This document shows, piece by piece, positions 15,578 to 23,100 of a DNA stretch of 26,091 bases. The DNA comes from JAZNQN01 sp045590195 (GTDB lineage Bacteria; Bacillota; Clostridia; UMGS1883; UMGS1540). The notes under the pieces are model-generated. The model was not told where the DNA came from. It ran no database searches and saw only the letters and a program-made list of their open reading frames with translations. Where the stretch lies: NCBI GenBank assembly GCA_045590195.1, contig JAZNQN010000030.1, forward strand, positions 1 through 26,091, written 5' to 3'. Made by a program: the position numbers and the translations under genes. How positions within the stretch are numbered: the stretch's first letter is position 1; every line of letters starts with the position of its first letter.

Positions 15578-17212
15578 TTAATTTGTTGTAGCCGCTTCAA
15601 CAAGACGTGAAGCGCCAAATTTTTCCCTGAGAGCATTTTTCTGAATTTTGCCTGTGGCATTTCTTGGAATTTCCGAAAAAACAATTTGTTTAGGGCGTTT
15701 GTAACGTGGAAGAGCCTCGCAGTACTGGCGGAATTCTTCTTCAGTAGCAGTAACGCCTTCTTTAAGCTGGATAATAGCTGCTGTTATTTCGCCAAGGCGT
15801 TCATCGGGAAGGCCGATAACGCCAACATCATTTACTTTGTCGTTAGCTCTCAAAAAGTCTTCAATCTGAACGGGGTAAATGTTTTCGCCACCTGTTATAA
15901 TAACGTCCTTTTTGCGGTCAACAAGATAAATAAATCCGTCCTCGTCCTGCTTTGCAACGTCGCCTGTGTAAAGCCAGCCGTCAGGAGTTAAAACATCGCG
16001 TGTGGCCTGTGGGTTTTTGTAGTAGCATTTCATAACGCCGTCACCCTTAAGGCATAACTCGCCAACCTCGCCCTGCTTGCATTCGTTGCCTTCATCGTTT
16101 ACAATTTTAACTTCCCACTTGTAACCTGGTATACCAATTGCGCCAACTTTATGTATGTTTTCAACACCAAGATGTACGGCACCGGGGCCAATTGATTCGC
16201 TGAGGCCATAGTTTGTGTCGTAATCGTGATTTGGGAAAACTTCTTTCCATCTTTTTATAAGTGATGGGGGAACAGGCTGTGCACCAATGTGCATAAGGCG
16301 CCACTGTGAAAGGCGGTAATCGGAAAGATTTATGTCGCCTCTTTCAATTGCATCTAAAATATCCTGCGCCCATGGCACCAAAAGCCAAACAATTGTTGCT
16401 TTTTCGGCAGAAACAGTTTGCATAATCCATTCGGGCTTAATGCCTTTTAAAATAACGGCTTTCGAGCCTGCAATAAGCGAGCCGAACCAGTGCATTTTAG
16501 CGCCCGTGTGGTAAAGGGGAGGAATACACAAAAATACATCGTCTTTTGTTTGGCCGTGGTGTTTCTGTTCAACCTCACAGGAAGTAACAAGCGCTTTATG
16601 TCTGTGCAAAATAGCTTTTGGAAAGCCTGTTGTACCCGATGAAAAGTAAATAGCACCGTCATCTTCGTCGCAAATTTCAACTGCAGGAGCAATTGACGAG
16701 CAGTATGAAATCATAGTAGTATAATTGTCGGCGAAGGCGGGTGTTTCGTCGCCAACAAAGAAATAATGCTTAATGCGAAGCTTGGGAAGAATATTTTCAA
16801 TTCTTTCAACAAATTCAGGGCCGAAAACCAAAACGGAAATATCTGCAAGGTCGGAGCAGTATTCAATTTCGTCAGCCGAAAAGCGGAAATTCATAGGAAC
16901 AGCAAGTGCTCCCGATTTTAAAATTCCGAAATATATAGGAAGCCAGTCAATACAGTTCATCATTAAAATGGCAACCTTGTCACCTTTTTTAACGCCACGG
17001 CTTAAAAGAAGATTTGCAAAGCGGTTTGCTGCTGTGTCAAACTCTTTCCATGTAATTTCGCGACGATATTTTTCGCCTATTGTAGATTCAATAAGGCTGT
17101 ATTCGCGCCAGGAAACATGGCTCTCGGGCTGATGCTCGGGGTTAACTTCAACAAGGCTTACCTCGTTTGGATAAAGCCTGGCATTTTTTTCAAGAAAATC
17201 TGTAATTGGCAT
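15578..17212 (-). CDS. Class I adenylate-forming acyl/aryl-CoA ligase
   Basis: This 544-aa AMP-binding enzyme activates a carboxylic acid with ATP and transfers it to CoA. The P-loop YFSSGTTGFPKA lies near residues 192-203. YGLSES, the GWLYTGD motif, the hinge DRKKDVIITGGENIYP and the catalytic Lys in PRNATGKIQKNALREKF are all present, so it should be active. The N-terminus has an odd insert (about 20-50, PEHQPESHVSWREYSLIE). The acid is not deducible. Its place behind a tyrosine-type T-box and a Na+ symporter makes an aromatic or amino-acid-derived acid worth considering, but fatty acids are equally possible. The start follows AAGGAAGGTATAGCT, 21 bp from the symporter. Confidence 0.9.
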   Translation of the reverse strand: MPITDFLEKNARLYPNEVSLVEVNPEHQPESHVSWREYSLIESTIGEKYRREITWKEFDTAANRFANLLLSRGVKKGDKVAILMMNCIDWLPIYFGILKSGALAVPMNFRFSADEIEYCSDLADISVLVFGPEFVERIENILPKLRIKHYFFVGDETPAFADNYTTMISYCSSIAPAVEICDEDDGAIYFSSGTTGFPKAILHRHKALVTSCEVEQKHHGQTKDDVFLCIPPLYHTGAKMHWFGSLIAGSKAVILKGIKPEWIMQTVSAEKATIVWLLVPWAQDILDAIERGDINLSDYRLSQWRLMHIGAQPVPPSLIKRWKEVFPNHDYDTNYGLSESIGPGAVHLGVENIHKVGAIGIPGYKWEVKIVNDEGNECKQGEVGELCLKGDGVMKCYYKNPQATRDVLTPDGWLYTGDVAKQDEDGFIYLVDRKKDVIITGGENIYPVQIEDFLRANDKVNDVGVIGLPDERLGEITAAIIQLKEGVTATEEEFRQYCEALPRYKRPKQIVFSEIPRNATGKIQKNALREKFGASRLVEAATTN

Positions 17213-17233
17213 AGCTATACCTTCCTTTTTAAA

Positions 17234-18763
17234 TTATTCGTTTAAAGATTTTTTAGCTGAAACTACAACTTGAGTTTCATAGCATGAAAACATTTCGTCA
17301 ACTGCTGCTTTTTCAGGTGATTTTGTAATAAGGCTTACAAGTGGAACCAGAATAAGGCCCATAATCATTGCAAATGCGCCACAGTTAATGGGCGACTGTA
17401 AAAGGGTTGGGAACGAGCTTCTGAAAAGCATATTTAAAATCATGATGCCCGAGCCGAAAATAAAGCTTACCCAAACTGCAGCCTTCGATGTTTTTTTGCT
17501 GTAAAGGCCAAAGAGGAAAGGAGCAAGAAAAGCACCAGCCAGAGCACCCCAGGAAATGCCCATCATATCTGCAATGTAGCCGAGTTTGTCTTTGTTTATA
17601 GCAATAAAAGCGGAAACAGCAATAAATATTACAATAAATATTCTCATAATGAAAACCTGTTTCTTTTCGCTCATATTTTTAACAATGTGGCCGCGAATCA
17701 TATCGAGAGTTAAAGTTGAGCTTGATGCCATAACGAGGGATGAAAGGGTTGACATAGAAGCCGAAAGCACCAAAACAATAACAATACCGATAAGAATGTC
17801 GGGAAGATTTTGAAGCATTGCAGGAATAACTGCATCAAATCCGCCAACAGGATTTCCGCCTTCAACCAAAACGCCCGAAATTCTTGCAAATCCGCCAAGG
17901 AAATAACATCCGCCTGCAACAATAACTGCAAAAATTGTTGAAATTATTGTTCCTTTTGCAATGCTTTTTTCGCTTTTGATAGCGTAAAATTTCTGCACCA
18001 TCTGAGGAAGGCCCCATGTGCCAAGAGAAGTTAAAATAACAACGCTTAAAAGGCCAATAGGGTCAGGACCGAAGAAAGATGCGTAAACGCCGGGTACTTC
18101 GTGAGGAACTTCGGCAAGCTTAGTAAGCGAAGCCATAAATCCGCCGTGACCACTGAGAACAGAGGCTATAACTGCAATAATACCAACAATCATAATAACG
18201 CCCTGAATAAAATCGTTAATAGCAGTTGCCATATATCCGCCTGCAATAACATAAACGCCTGTTAGAAGAGCCATAACTATAACACAAACATTATAAGAAA
18301 CGCCCGGGAACGCCATTTCGAAAAGACGTGAAAGGCCGTTATACAGCGAAGCTGTGTAAGGAATTAAAAATACAAAAACAATAAGTGAAGCAACTATTTT
18401 AAGAGCATCGCTATTATATCTTTTGCCGAAATATTCAGGCATAGTTGCTGTGTCGAGGTGCTGAGTTTGAAGGCGGGTTCTTCTGCCAAGAATTACCCAG
18501 GCGAGAAGAGAACCGATAAATGCGTTGCCAAGGCCTATCCAGGTTGAGGCAACACCAAACTTCCAACCAAACTGTCCTGCATAACCTACAAAAATAACTG
18601 CCGAGAAGTAAGATGTTCCGTAAGCAAAGGCTGTAAGCCAGGGGCCAACGCTTCTGCCACCCAAAACAAATCCCGACACATCGGTTGCGTGCTTTCTGCA
18701 ATAAAAGCCCACACCGATCATTGTTCCGAAGAACAAAATAAGCATAATAATTTTTACTGCCAT
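17234..18763 (-). CDS. Sodium:solute symporter (SSS/PutP-like)
   Basis: The 509-aa protein is a 13-helix SSS-family importer. Typical parts include DVSGFVLGGRSVGPWLTAFAYGTSYFSAVIFVG near the N-terminus, MPEYFGKRYNS, GGYMATAINDFIQGVIM and a helix with SASMSTLSSLVMASSSTLTLD (Na+ site). The long frame reaches 18829, but that start lies inside the T-box terminator stem. The ATG at 18763 (MAVKIIML), 8 bases after AAGGA, is correct. The T-box upstream controls it by tRNA charging, so the substrate is likely an amino acid; UAC in the specifier suggests tyrosine, although closest family resemblance is to proline-type permeases. Confidence 0.88.
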   Translation of the reverse strand: MAVKIIMLILFFGTMIGVGFYCRKHATDVSGFVLGGRSVGPWLTAFAYGTSYFSAVIFVGYAGQFGWKFGVASTWIGLGNAFIGSLLAWVILGRRTRLQTQHLDTATMPEYFGKRYNSDALKIVASLIVFVFLIPYTASLYNGLSRLFEMAFPGVSYNVCVIVMALLTGVYVIAGGYMATAINDFIQGVIMIVGIIAVIASVLSGHGGFMASLTKLAEVPHEVPGVYASFFGPDPIGLLSVVILTSLGTWGLPQMVQKFYAIKSEKSIAKGTIISTIFAVIVAGGCYFLGGFARISGVLVEGGNPVGGFDAVIPAMLQNLPDILIGIVIVLVLSASMSTLSSLVMASSSTLTLDMIRGHIVKNMSEKKQVFIMRIFIVIFIAVSAFIAINKDKLGYIADMMGISWGALAGAFLAPFLFGLYSKKTSKAAVWVSFIFGSGIMILNMLFRSSFPTLLQSPINCGAFAMIMGLILVPLVSLITKSPEKAAVDEMFSCYETQVVVSAKKSLNE

Positions 18764-18811
18764 TTCTACCATCCTTCCATAATATAAAATTTTCAAGGGA
18801 ACAGAGGCAAT

Positions 18812-18847
18812 AAAAAAACCGTCCCCCAATTAAAAATCAGAGGACGG
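18812..18847 (-). terminator. Regulated terminator of the T-box leader
   Basis: The stem CCGTCCTC with GGGGGACGG (paired with one shift) is followed by seven T on the minus strand. Its 5' arm overlaps sequence next to the antiterminator, as expected for mutually exclusive folds. Confidence 0.85.
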
Positions 18848-19089
18848 ACATAAAATCCGCGTTACCACCTCAGTTTACAGGCCCCTCACGGCCGCCTGCC
18901 TCGTTGAGTAACTACAAAAAAACCGTACTTCCGTGCTACTCTGCGCTTTAACGGGCGCACCCGGTAAGGTCTACTAAAATTTCTCCCTTACAGCTCCCGG
19001 AGTGTATTCAGACAGCTTCAAAATTCCGGCTCACACCAACCGCCGTATCTCTCGATTTATTCCCCGCTTACTGTCTCCGTTCACAGCTT
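18812..19089 (-). promoter_or_regulatory. T-box leader, predicted tyrosine specificity
   Basis: All parts of a T-box are present on the minus strand. Stem I has an AGUA S-turn (near 19068) opposite the specifier loop, and the distal GGCGGTTGGTGTGAGCC hairpin. The specifier is UAC at 19004-19006, set by the pairing CGGAG (19075-19079) with CTCCG (18998-19002) and the single A between codon and helix. The T-box sequence AGGTGGTAACGCGG lies at 18857-18870 and its UGGU bulge fits an A discriminator. The terminator CCGTCCTC/GGGGGACGG plus seven U lies at 18812-18847. Uncharged tRNA should allow read-through into the symporter, CoA ligase and SLH genes. Confidence 0.9.
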
Positions 19090-19096
19090 TTTAAAT

Positions 19097-19125
19097 ATTT
19101 TAACATATTGCGACAAATTTGTCAA
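19097..19125 (-). promoter_or_regulatory. Promoter of the T-box operon
   Basis: TTGACA, 17 bases, TAAAAT on the minus strand, starting transcription just before stem I of the T-box. Confidence 0.85.
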
Positions 19126-19131
19126 TACATT

Positions 19132-20427
19132 TTAAAGATATGTGTTTAAATACTCTTCATAATTTTCTTCTGGAATCATTCTGCCGCCTGTTGCCCAAAC
19201 AATCTGGGTTGCATTTTCAAGGTTTATGTTTTTGCAGTAGTCCTTTGAATTTTCAAAGCATAAAAGTGAACAGGGCCCCTGAAAAGCAGCGCAGCTTGAA
19301 GGCTCAATTTTAATGCTTTCCGAGGAATATAAAAGCCTTAAATAATCGTAAAGCTTTTTGTCGGAAACAGTGAATTCGCCCGAAACAATATTGGTCATAA
19401 TTCTTGTAACAAAACCTGACGGGGAAGCGCAGGCAAGGCCGTCAGCCTCTGTAATGCCCGAAATTCCATAGTCGCGGACATTTGCTTTTTCTCCCTTTCC
19501 TGTCATAATGCCAAGAAGTACAGAGGGGCAGGTTGTAGTTTCAACAAAGAATGGGTGAACATTGTCGCCAAAAATGCGGTGAAGGCCATAGGCGATTCCG
19601 CCCGGTGCACCGCCAACTCCTGCAGGAATGTAAACAATTAAAGGATGCTCGCTGTCAACTACAATATTTTTTTCTGTAAGCTGAGCTTTAAGCCTCTTTG
19701 CGGCTGTGGCGTAGCCTAAAAATAAATCAACCGATTTTTCATCGTCAACAAAATAGCTGGTTTCATCTGCGTCGGAGCATTTTCTGCCCTCGGCAACAGC
19801 TTTTGAATAATCATCTTTGTATTCGAGAACTTCAGCTCCGCGGCTGCGAAGCAAATCTTTTTTCCACTGCTTAGCATCGGCCGACATATGAATTTTTACT
19901 TTAAAGCCAAGGGCTGCGCTCATAATGCCTATTGACATTCCAAGGTTTCCAGTAGAGCCCACCTGCATTGTGTATTGGCCTAAAAATTCGCGCATTTCAT
20001 CAGTTGCAAATTTTTCGTAATTTTCATCAAGGCTTATTTTTCCTGCCGCCAAAGCTAAATCCTCGGCGTGTTTTAAAACCTCGTAAATGCCGCCTCTTGC
20101 CTTAACCGAGCCTGCAATTGCAAGGTGACTGTCCATTTTAAGATAAAGCTTTCCGGGGATTTTTGCACCATATTCCTCTTCAAGCTTTTCCTGCATATTA
20201 AAAATTTCTTTAAGGGGCGATTCAATAAGCCCACCACGGTCGCTCGTTTCAGGAAAACATTTTTTAATAAACGGCGCAAAGCGTAAAAGCCTTTTTTCTG
20301 CATCTTCAATATCTTCGTCGCTTACAATAAGCTGATAAAGAGAATTTGTAATATCAAAAGGAAGCCTTAATGGGTTTATCCATGCTACTTCCTCGTAATT
20401 TGAAAGTTTTTTAATAAAACTTTGCAT
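19132..20427 (-). CDS. dsdA: D-serine ammonia-lyase (D-serine dehydratase)
   Basis: The 431-aa PLP enzyme turns D-serine into pyruvate and ammonia in the cytoplasm. The Lys of SVKARGGIYEVL (residue 109) should form the Schiff base. KMDSHLAIAGS before it and the phosphate-binding loop QVGSTGNLGMSIGIM (about 154-168) are diagnostic of DsdA rather than of threonine deaminase. VYIPAGVGGAPGGIAYGL and the C-terminal VWATGGRMIPEENYEEYL complete the match. Length is close to the E. coli enzyme. The start follows GGAGTGATTTT, with its own promoter at 20456-20484. The -35 of the next promoter (T-box operon) lies only 7 bp past the stop, so there is little room for a terminator. Confidence 0.93.
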   Translation of the reverse strand: MQSFIKKLSNYEEVAWINPLRLPFDITNSLYQLIVSDEDIEDAEKRLLRFAPFIKKCFPETSDRGGLIESPLKEIFNMQEKLEEEYGAKIPGKLYLKMDSHLAIAGSVKARGGIYEVLKHAEDLALAAGKISLDENYEKFATDEMREFLGQYTMQVGSTGNLGMSIGIMSAALGFKVKIHMSADAKQWKKDLLRSRGAEVLEYKDDYSKAVAEGRKCSDADETSYFVDDEKSVDLFLGYATAAKRLKAQLTEKNIVVDSEHPLIVYIPAGVGGAPGGIAYGLHRIFGDNVHPFFVETTTCPSVLLGIMTGKGEKANVRDYGISGITEADGLACASPSGFVTRIMTNIVSGEFTVSDKKLYDYLRLLYSSESIKIEPSSCAAFQGPCSLLCFENSKDYCKNINLENATQIVWATGGRMIPEENYEEYLNTYL

Positions 20428-20455
20428 AAAATCACTCCAACTTTTAATTTAGATT

Positions 20456-20484
20456 ATTATAACATTGTGCCCGGAAAAAGTCAA
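20456..20484 (-). promoter_or_regulatory. Promoter of dsdA
   Basis: TTGACT, 17 bases, TATAAT on the minus strand, 28 bp before the ATG. Confidence 0.8.
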
Positions 20485-20528
20485 TATTACTTAATTACTC
20501 TGGCCAAGTCTCTTTCAAATAAAAAAAC

Positions 20529-20556
20529 AACCATCCTATCTTGCGATAGAATGGTT
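20529..20556. terminator. Bidirectional terminator following the tRNA remnant
   Basis: AACCATCCTATC pairs with GATAGAATGGTT around TTGC with one mismatch. Runs of T follow on both strands. Read on the minus strand it sits right after the tRNA 3' end, as a tRNA gene terminator would. Confidence 0.8.
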
Positions 20557-20562
20557 ATTTTT

Positions 20563-20589
20563 TGGTCTGAGTGGGGAGACTTGAACTCC
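20563..20589 (-). other. Attachment site: displaced 3' end of a tRNA gene
   Basis: Read on the minus strand it is GGAG, the T-loop TTCAAGT, CTCCC, an acceptor 3' strand CACTCAG, A and CCA. The 5' two thirds of a tRNA are missing; the sequence upstream is AT-rich and unrelated. The intact tRNA should lie at the far end of the element, rebuilt by the element's own copy. An acceptor starting with C and an A discriminator would fit tRNA-Pro, but this is only a guess. Confidence 0.75.
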
Positions 20590-20623
20590 ATAAAAACACT
20601 ATAATTACCGAATGTGTAGAAAG

Positions 20624-20644
20624 TTTGACCAAGATTTGACCAAG
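20624..20644. repeat. Tandem integrase arm-type sites
   Basis: TTTGACCAAG occurs twice, 11 bp apart, between the attachment site and the integrase stop codon. One helical turn of spacing beside an att core is typical of integrase or excisionase arm binding sites. Confidence 0.55.
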
Positions 20645-20654
20645 TGTATAAAAT

Positions 20655-21692
20655 TTATACTACGGAACTGTTTTGATTAATGAAGCTATTAAGCTTATTA
20701 ATAGTAGACTGAAATCTTCTTGTACTTATATGAGTATATATATCTCTTGTTAAGGTAATATTGGTATGACCAAGCAAGGTTTGAGCATCTTTATCTTCTA
20801 TTCCGGCATCGTACAGCATAGTTGCGTATGCATGACGGAGCTGATGAGGAGTTATAGAAACGCCACTTTCCTCTTTATATTTTTTCCATAATCTATTAAA
20901 ATTTGACTGATGAAGGTATTCTCCGTTTTCGTTTGAAAAGAGAATGCCTTTTGTTTTTGGCAAAACTGTTTTGAGGCAGTCGGGCAGAATCACATCGCGA
21001 ATACCTGCTGCAGTTTTAGGTAAAACAACTTCCGGTTTATTGCTAATATGAATAACAGATTTATTTATATGAATAACATTATTATTAAAGTCAATGTCGT
21101 CAGAGGTCAGAGCAAGAGCTTCGCCTCGGCGCATACCGGTACACAAAAGCAAATATGCATAAAGGCCGAAGGTACATTTTATGCTTTTTTTTATTTTTTC
21201 AACTTCGTCAACTTCCGGAAGAACGCGTTGGCTTTTGGTTAAATTTTTAGGCAAGGGAACATACAAACAAGGATTTGAAGAGATATATCCTTTGAGAGCA
21301 GCAAAGTTAAAAATAAGGTTAATTACACTGCGTTGCATTTTTACGGTTTTTAAAGCTGTATATTTTTTTGAAAAATCAGTTACGAAGCGGTTTATATCTT
21401 CTGCGGTTATTTCTTTTATAAATTTATTACCGAAATGTTCGACTGCACGCTCGATACACGGGCGGTATCTTTTGGAGGTGCTTTGAGATACTTCTTCTTC
21501 GTGAAGCAGTTGCCACTGTGTTGCCACTTCGTGAAAGCGGGGACCGGTTGCAAGCTTCTTCTTATATGAAAGCATTTGCTTTTCTATATCTCGTTTTGCT
21601 TTCTCAGCAGTTTCAGCTTTTGAGTAAAAATAAATTTTTTCGCCGTCTATTATGCGGACAACTACAAAGCGGCCGTCTTTTCTTCTTTTCAT
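20655..21692 (-). CDS. Tyrosine recombinase, site-specific integrase
   Basis: The 345-aa integrase shows the catalytic set of the family: Arg in LLCTGMRRGEALALT, HQLRHAYATML (His and Arg), the His in LLGHTNITLT and the nucleophile Tyr in RDIYTHIS near residue 317. The N-terminus (MKRRKDGRFVVVRIIDGEKIYFYSKA) resembles an AP2-like arm-binding domain, followed by a SAM-like core-binding domain (about 60-150, FHEVATQWQLLHEEEVSQST). It should integrate and, with an excisionase, excise the element at the tRNA site 66 bp from its stop. The ribosome site AAAGGAGCC lies in a 37-bp leader that is duplicated before the 141-aa gene. Confidence 0.95.
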   Translation of the reverse strand: MKRRKDGRFVVVRIIDGEKIYFYSKAETAEKAKRDIEKQMLSYKKKLATGPRFHEVATQWQLLHEEEVSQSTSKRYRPCIERAVEHFGNKFIKEITAEDINRFVTDFSKKYTALKTVKMQRSVINLIFNFAALKGYISSNPCLYVPLPKNLTKSQRVLPEVDEVEKIKKSIKCTFGLYAYLLLCTGMRRGEALALTSDDIDFNNNVIHINKSVIHISNKPEVVLPKTAAGIRDVILPDCLKTVLPKTKGILFSNENGEYLHQSNFNRLWKKYKEESGVSITPHQLRHAYATMLYDAGIEDKDAQTLLGHTNITLTRDIYTHISTRRFQSTINKLNSFINQNSSVV

Positions 21693-21695
21693 TTA

Positions 21696-21732
21696 AAGGC
21701 TCCTTTCTTTAAATATTCAGGTTGGCAAGTTA
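21696..21732. repeat. 37-bp direct repeat, copy 1 (integrase leader)
   Basis: This copy is identical to 22359-22395. It holds the ribosome site (AAAGAAAGGAGCC on the minus strand) and about 25 bases of leader upstream of it. Confidence 0.9.
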
Positions 21733-21742
21733 AATTAGAAAC

Positions 21743-21770
21743 ATCATTTTGCATACACAGGCAAAATGAT
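21743..21770. repeat. Perfect 10-bp inverted repeat upstream of integrase
   Basis: ATCATTTTGC and GCAAAATGAT flank an 8-nt loop, about 50 bp before the integrase start. There is no T-run, so a protein binding site or a leader stem is more likely than a terminator. Confidence 0.5.
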
Positions 21771-21776
21771 AAATGC

Positions 21777-21805
21777 TTTACAACGGCGAGTTGCTGTGAT
21801 ACAAT
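21777..21805 (+). promoter_or_regulatory. Promoter of a plus-strand small RNA
   Basis: TTTACA, a 17-base spacer ending TGA, then TACAAT (extended -10). It points away from integrase towards a terminator 70 bp on. Confidence 0.65.
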
Positions 21806-21810
21806 GTTAT

Positions 21811-21882
21811 TGCAACTATTGTTGTATTCCCCGATAGTAGATTTCCCAACATAAGGGAGGCTTCGAACTCGGGGAGTTTTTT
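21811..21882 (+). ncRNA. Putative 72-nt small RNA
   Basis: The segment between the extended -10 promoter and a run of six T contains a small hairpin (CAAC, UAUU, GUUG). A second structure follows, in which CCCCGA (21829-21834) pairs with TCGGGG (21869-21874) around an inner TCCC/GGGA hairpin. No start codon with a ribosome site is present. The opposite strand lacks a T-run, so the direction is clear. It could be an antisense or regulatory RNA of the element; target unknown. Confidence 0.55.
21829..21882 (+). terminator. Terminator of the 72-nt small RNA
   Basis: CCCCGA/TCGGGG outer stem with an inner hairpin, then AG and six T on the plus strand. Confidence 0.7.
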
Positions 21883-21929
21883 ATAATCATTTTGTTTTAT
21901 AGTATTCAATAATTTTTTCTATTTTGTAT

Positions 21930-22355
21930 TTAGCCTACTTCTGTGATGCAATTGCGTAGATGTTCAAATTGATCCTGTCTAACGTCTTCTGTAATTTCGC
22001 CGGTTTTTACTGCATGTTCCATAGTACAGGAATAGACTGTCATTAGGTTAGGTGCACAACTCATAGGATTAAGCGTTCCAGCGTAGATGTGGTAACTCCC
22101 ACTTGTCAACAAATCAAAAGTAGCATGCGCTAACATAGAATGTGCGATTATGATGTAATCAGTATCGTAATCCTTCCAATCGGCGATTTCTTCTTGGGCT
22201 TTATCAAATCTTTTTTTTAATAGAGTTATTAAATCCTTTTTACATGATGGAACAACTTTTTTGTTTTCTTTCTCATACTTATCAATTAAACAGGAACAAA
22301 TATTTAGCAGTCGAGAAGTGTTCTTTTTTGCTCGAATTTTTTCAAAAATATTCAT
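21930..22355 (-). CDS. Hypothetical cytoplasmic cargo protein (141 aa)
   Basis: No family is recognised. The protein is soluble and mostly helical, starts with a basic stretch (MNIFEKIRAKKNTSRLL), has an acidic KAQEEIADWKDYDTDY region and a His-containing middle (IIAHSMLAHATFDLLTSGSYHIYAG), and carries five Cys residues. The ribosome site is in the same 37-bp leader that precedes integrase. It lies in the lysogenic operon between integrase and two membrane proteins, a place where temperate elements often carry exclusion or defence genes. Confidence 0.75.
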   Translation of the reverse strand: MNIFEKIRAKKNTSRLLNICSCLIDKYEKENKKVVPSCKKDLITLLKKRFDKAQEEIADWKDYDTDYIIIAHSMLAHATFDLLTSGSYHIYAGTLNPMSCAPNLMTVYSCTMEHAVKTGEITEDVRQDQFEHLRNCITEVG

Positions 22356-22358
22356 TAC

Positions 22359-22395
22359 AAGGCTCCTTTCTTTAAATATTCAGGTTGGCAAGTTA
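22359..22395. repeat. 37-bp direct repeat, copy 2 (leader of the 141-aa gene)
   Basis: This copy is identical to 21696-21732. The word GGCAAGTTA is repeated once more just beyond it (22398-22406). Confidence 0.9.
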
Positions 22396-22403
22396 CAGGC
22401 AAG

Positions 22404-23042
22404 TTAAAACATATCGTGTGCATTATATATTTTTTCGTTAATGCTGGGAACATAATATTTATCTAAATCTGGTATGTTTGGTTTTTGATTTCCGTATTCT
22501 TCATACCAATAATTTGCTCGACAAAGTAAATCGAAACGATTTTTGTCGGCAAATCGGCAGGATAACCATTTTACACGGAAGAAACCATTGCACTTTGAAT
22601 GAAAATTAGAAGCTTCACGGCGCAGCTTATCGTAATTCTGTAACAAATTGCAAATTGTATATACGATAACACTTTCATCAAAGGTTAAATCGGATGATGA
22701 TTTTTTTATAAGGTCTGCATATTCTTCTGACATTGTAACTAAAACGGCGAGTCTTCGAGTGATATTATAATAAGTTTCAAGGTCTTTAGTTATAGTTTCT
22801 TCGAAAATTGAAAATAAGCAAACTAACCCGAAATTCCACAAATAAAAGCATACAAATATTAAATTGATTATATATTCCGGTACATCAAGTTCTGAAAGCC
22901 AAAAAACCGAAAAACAGAGAGTAATAATATTAAATACTGTAATTAAAGAAAGAAAAAGTAACTTTAATTTTAAAGTTGATATGAACCATAAACCAACACA
23001 AGTAATAAGGATAAATGTGCAAATAATATTTCCAAAAGTCAT
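22404..23042 (-). CDS. Hypothetical membrane protein with cytoplasmic tail (212 aa)
   Basis: Three hydrophobic segments occupy the N-terminal 80 residues (about 5-23, 27-50 and 57-80; note FSVFWLSELDVPEYII). A hydrophilic, helical C-terminal region of about 130 residues follows (ITKDLETYYNITRRLAVLV, DKLRREASNFHSKC). No domain is recognised. The start follows AGGAG at an 8-9 base spacing. It sits 58 bp after another membrane-protein gene and 48 bp before the 141-aa gene, all on one strand behind the repressor. Membrane topology plus location make superinfection exclusion or abortive infection a reasonable guess, but nothing in the sequence proves it. Confidence 0.75.
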   Translation of the reverse strand: MTFGNIICTFILITCVGLWFISTLKLKLLFLSLITVFNIITLCFSVFWLSELDVPEYIINLIFVCFYLWNFGLVCLFSIFEETITKDLETYYNITRRLAVLVTMSEEYADLIKKSSSDLTFDESVIVYTICNLLQNYDKLRREASNFHSKCNGFFRVKWLSCRFADKNRFDLLCRANYWYEEYGNQKPNIPDLDKYYVPSINEKIYNAHDMF

Positions 23043-23100
23043 ATTAGATTACTCCTATTATAAAATTCAAAAGCTTTTTGAATTTTTTGAATGCTACTAT

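Noticed and set aside
18764..18829. N-terminal extension of the sodium symporter
   Set aside because: It would begin inside the T-box terminator stem and lacks a ribosome site; the ATG at 18763 has AAGGA at the right distance.
20624..20644. CRISPR-like tandem repeat
   Set aside because: Only two 10-bp units with an 11-bp period and no spacers; arm-type integrase sites fit better. No CRISPR array was seen in the window.
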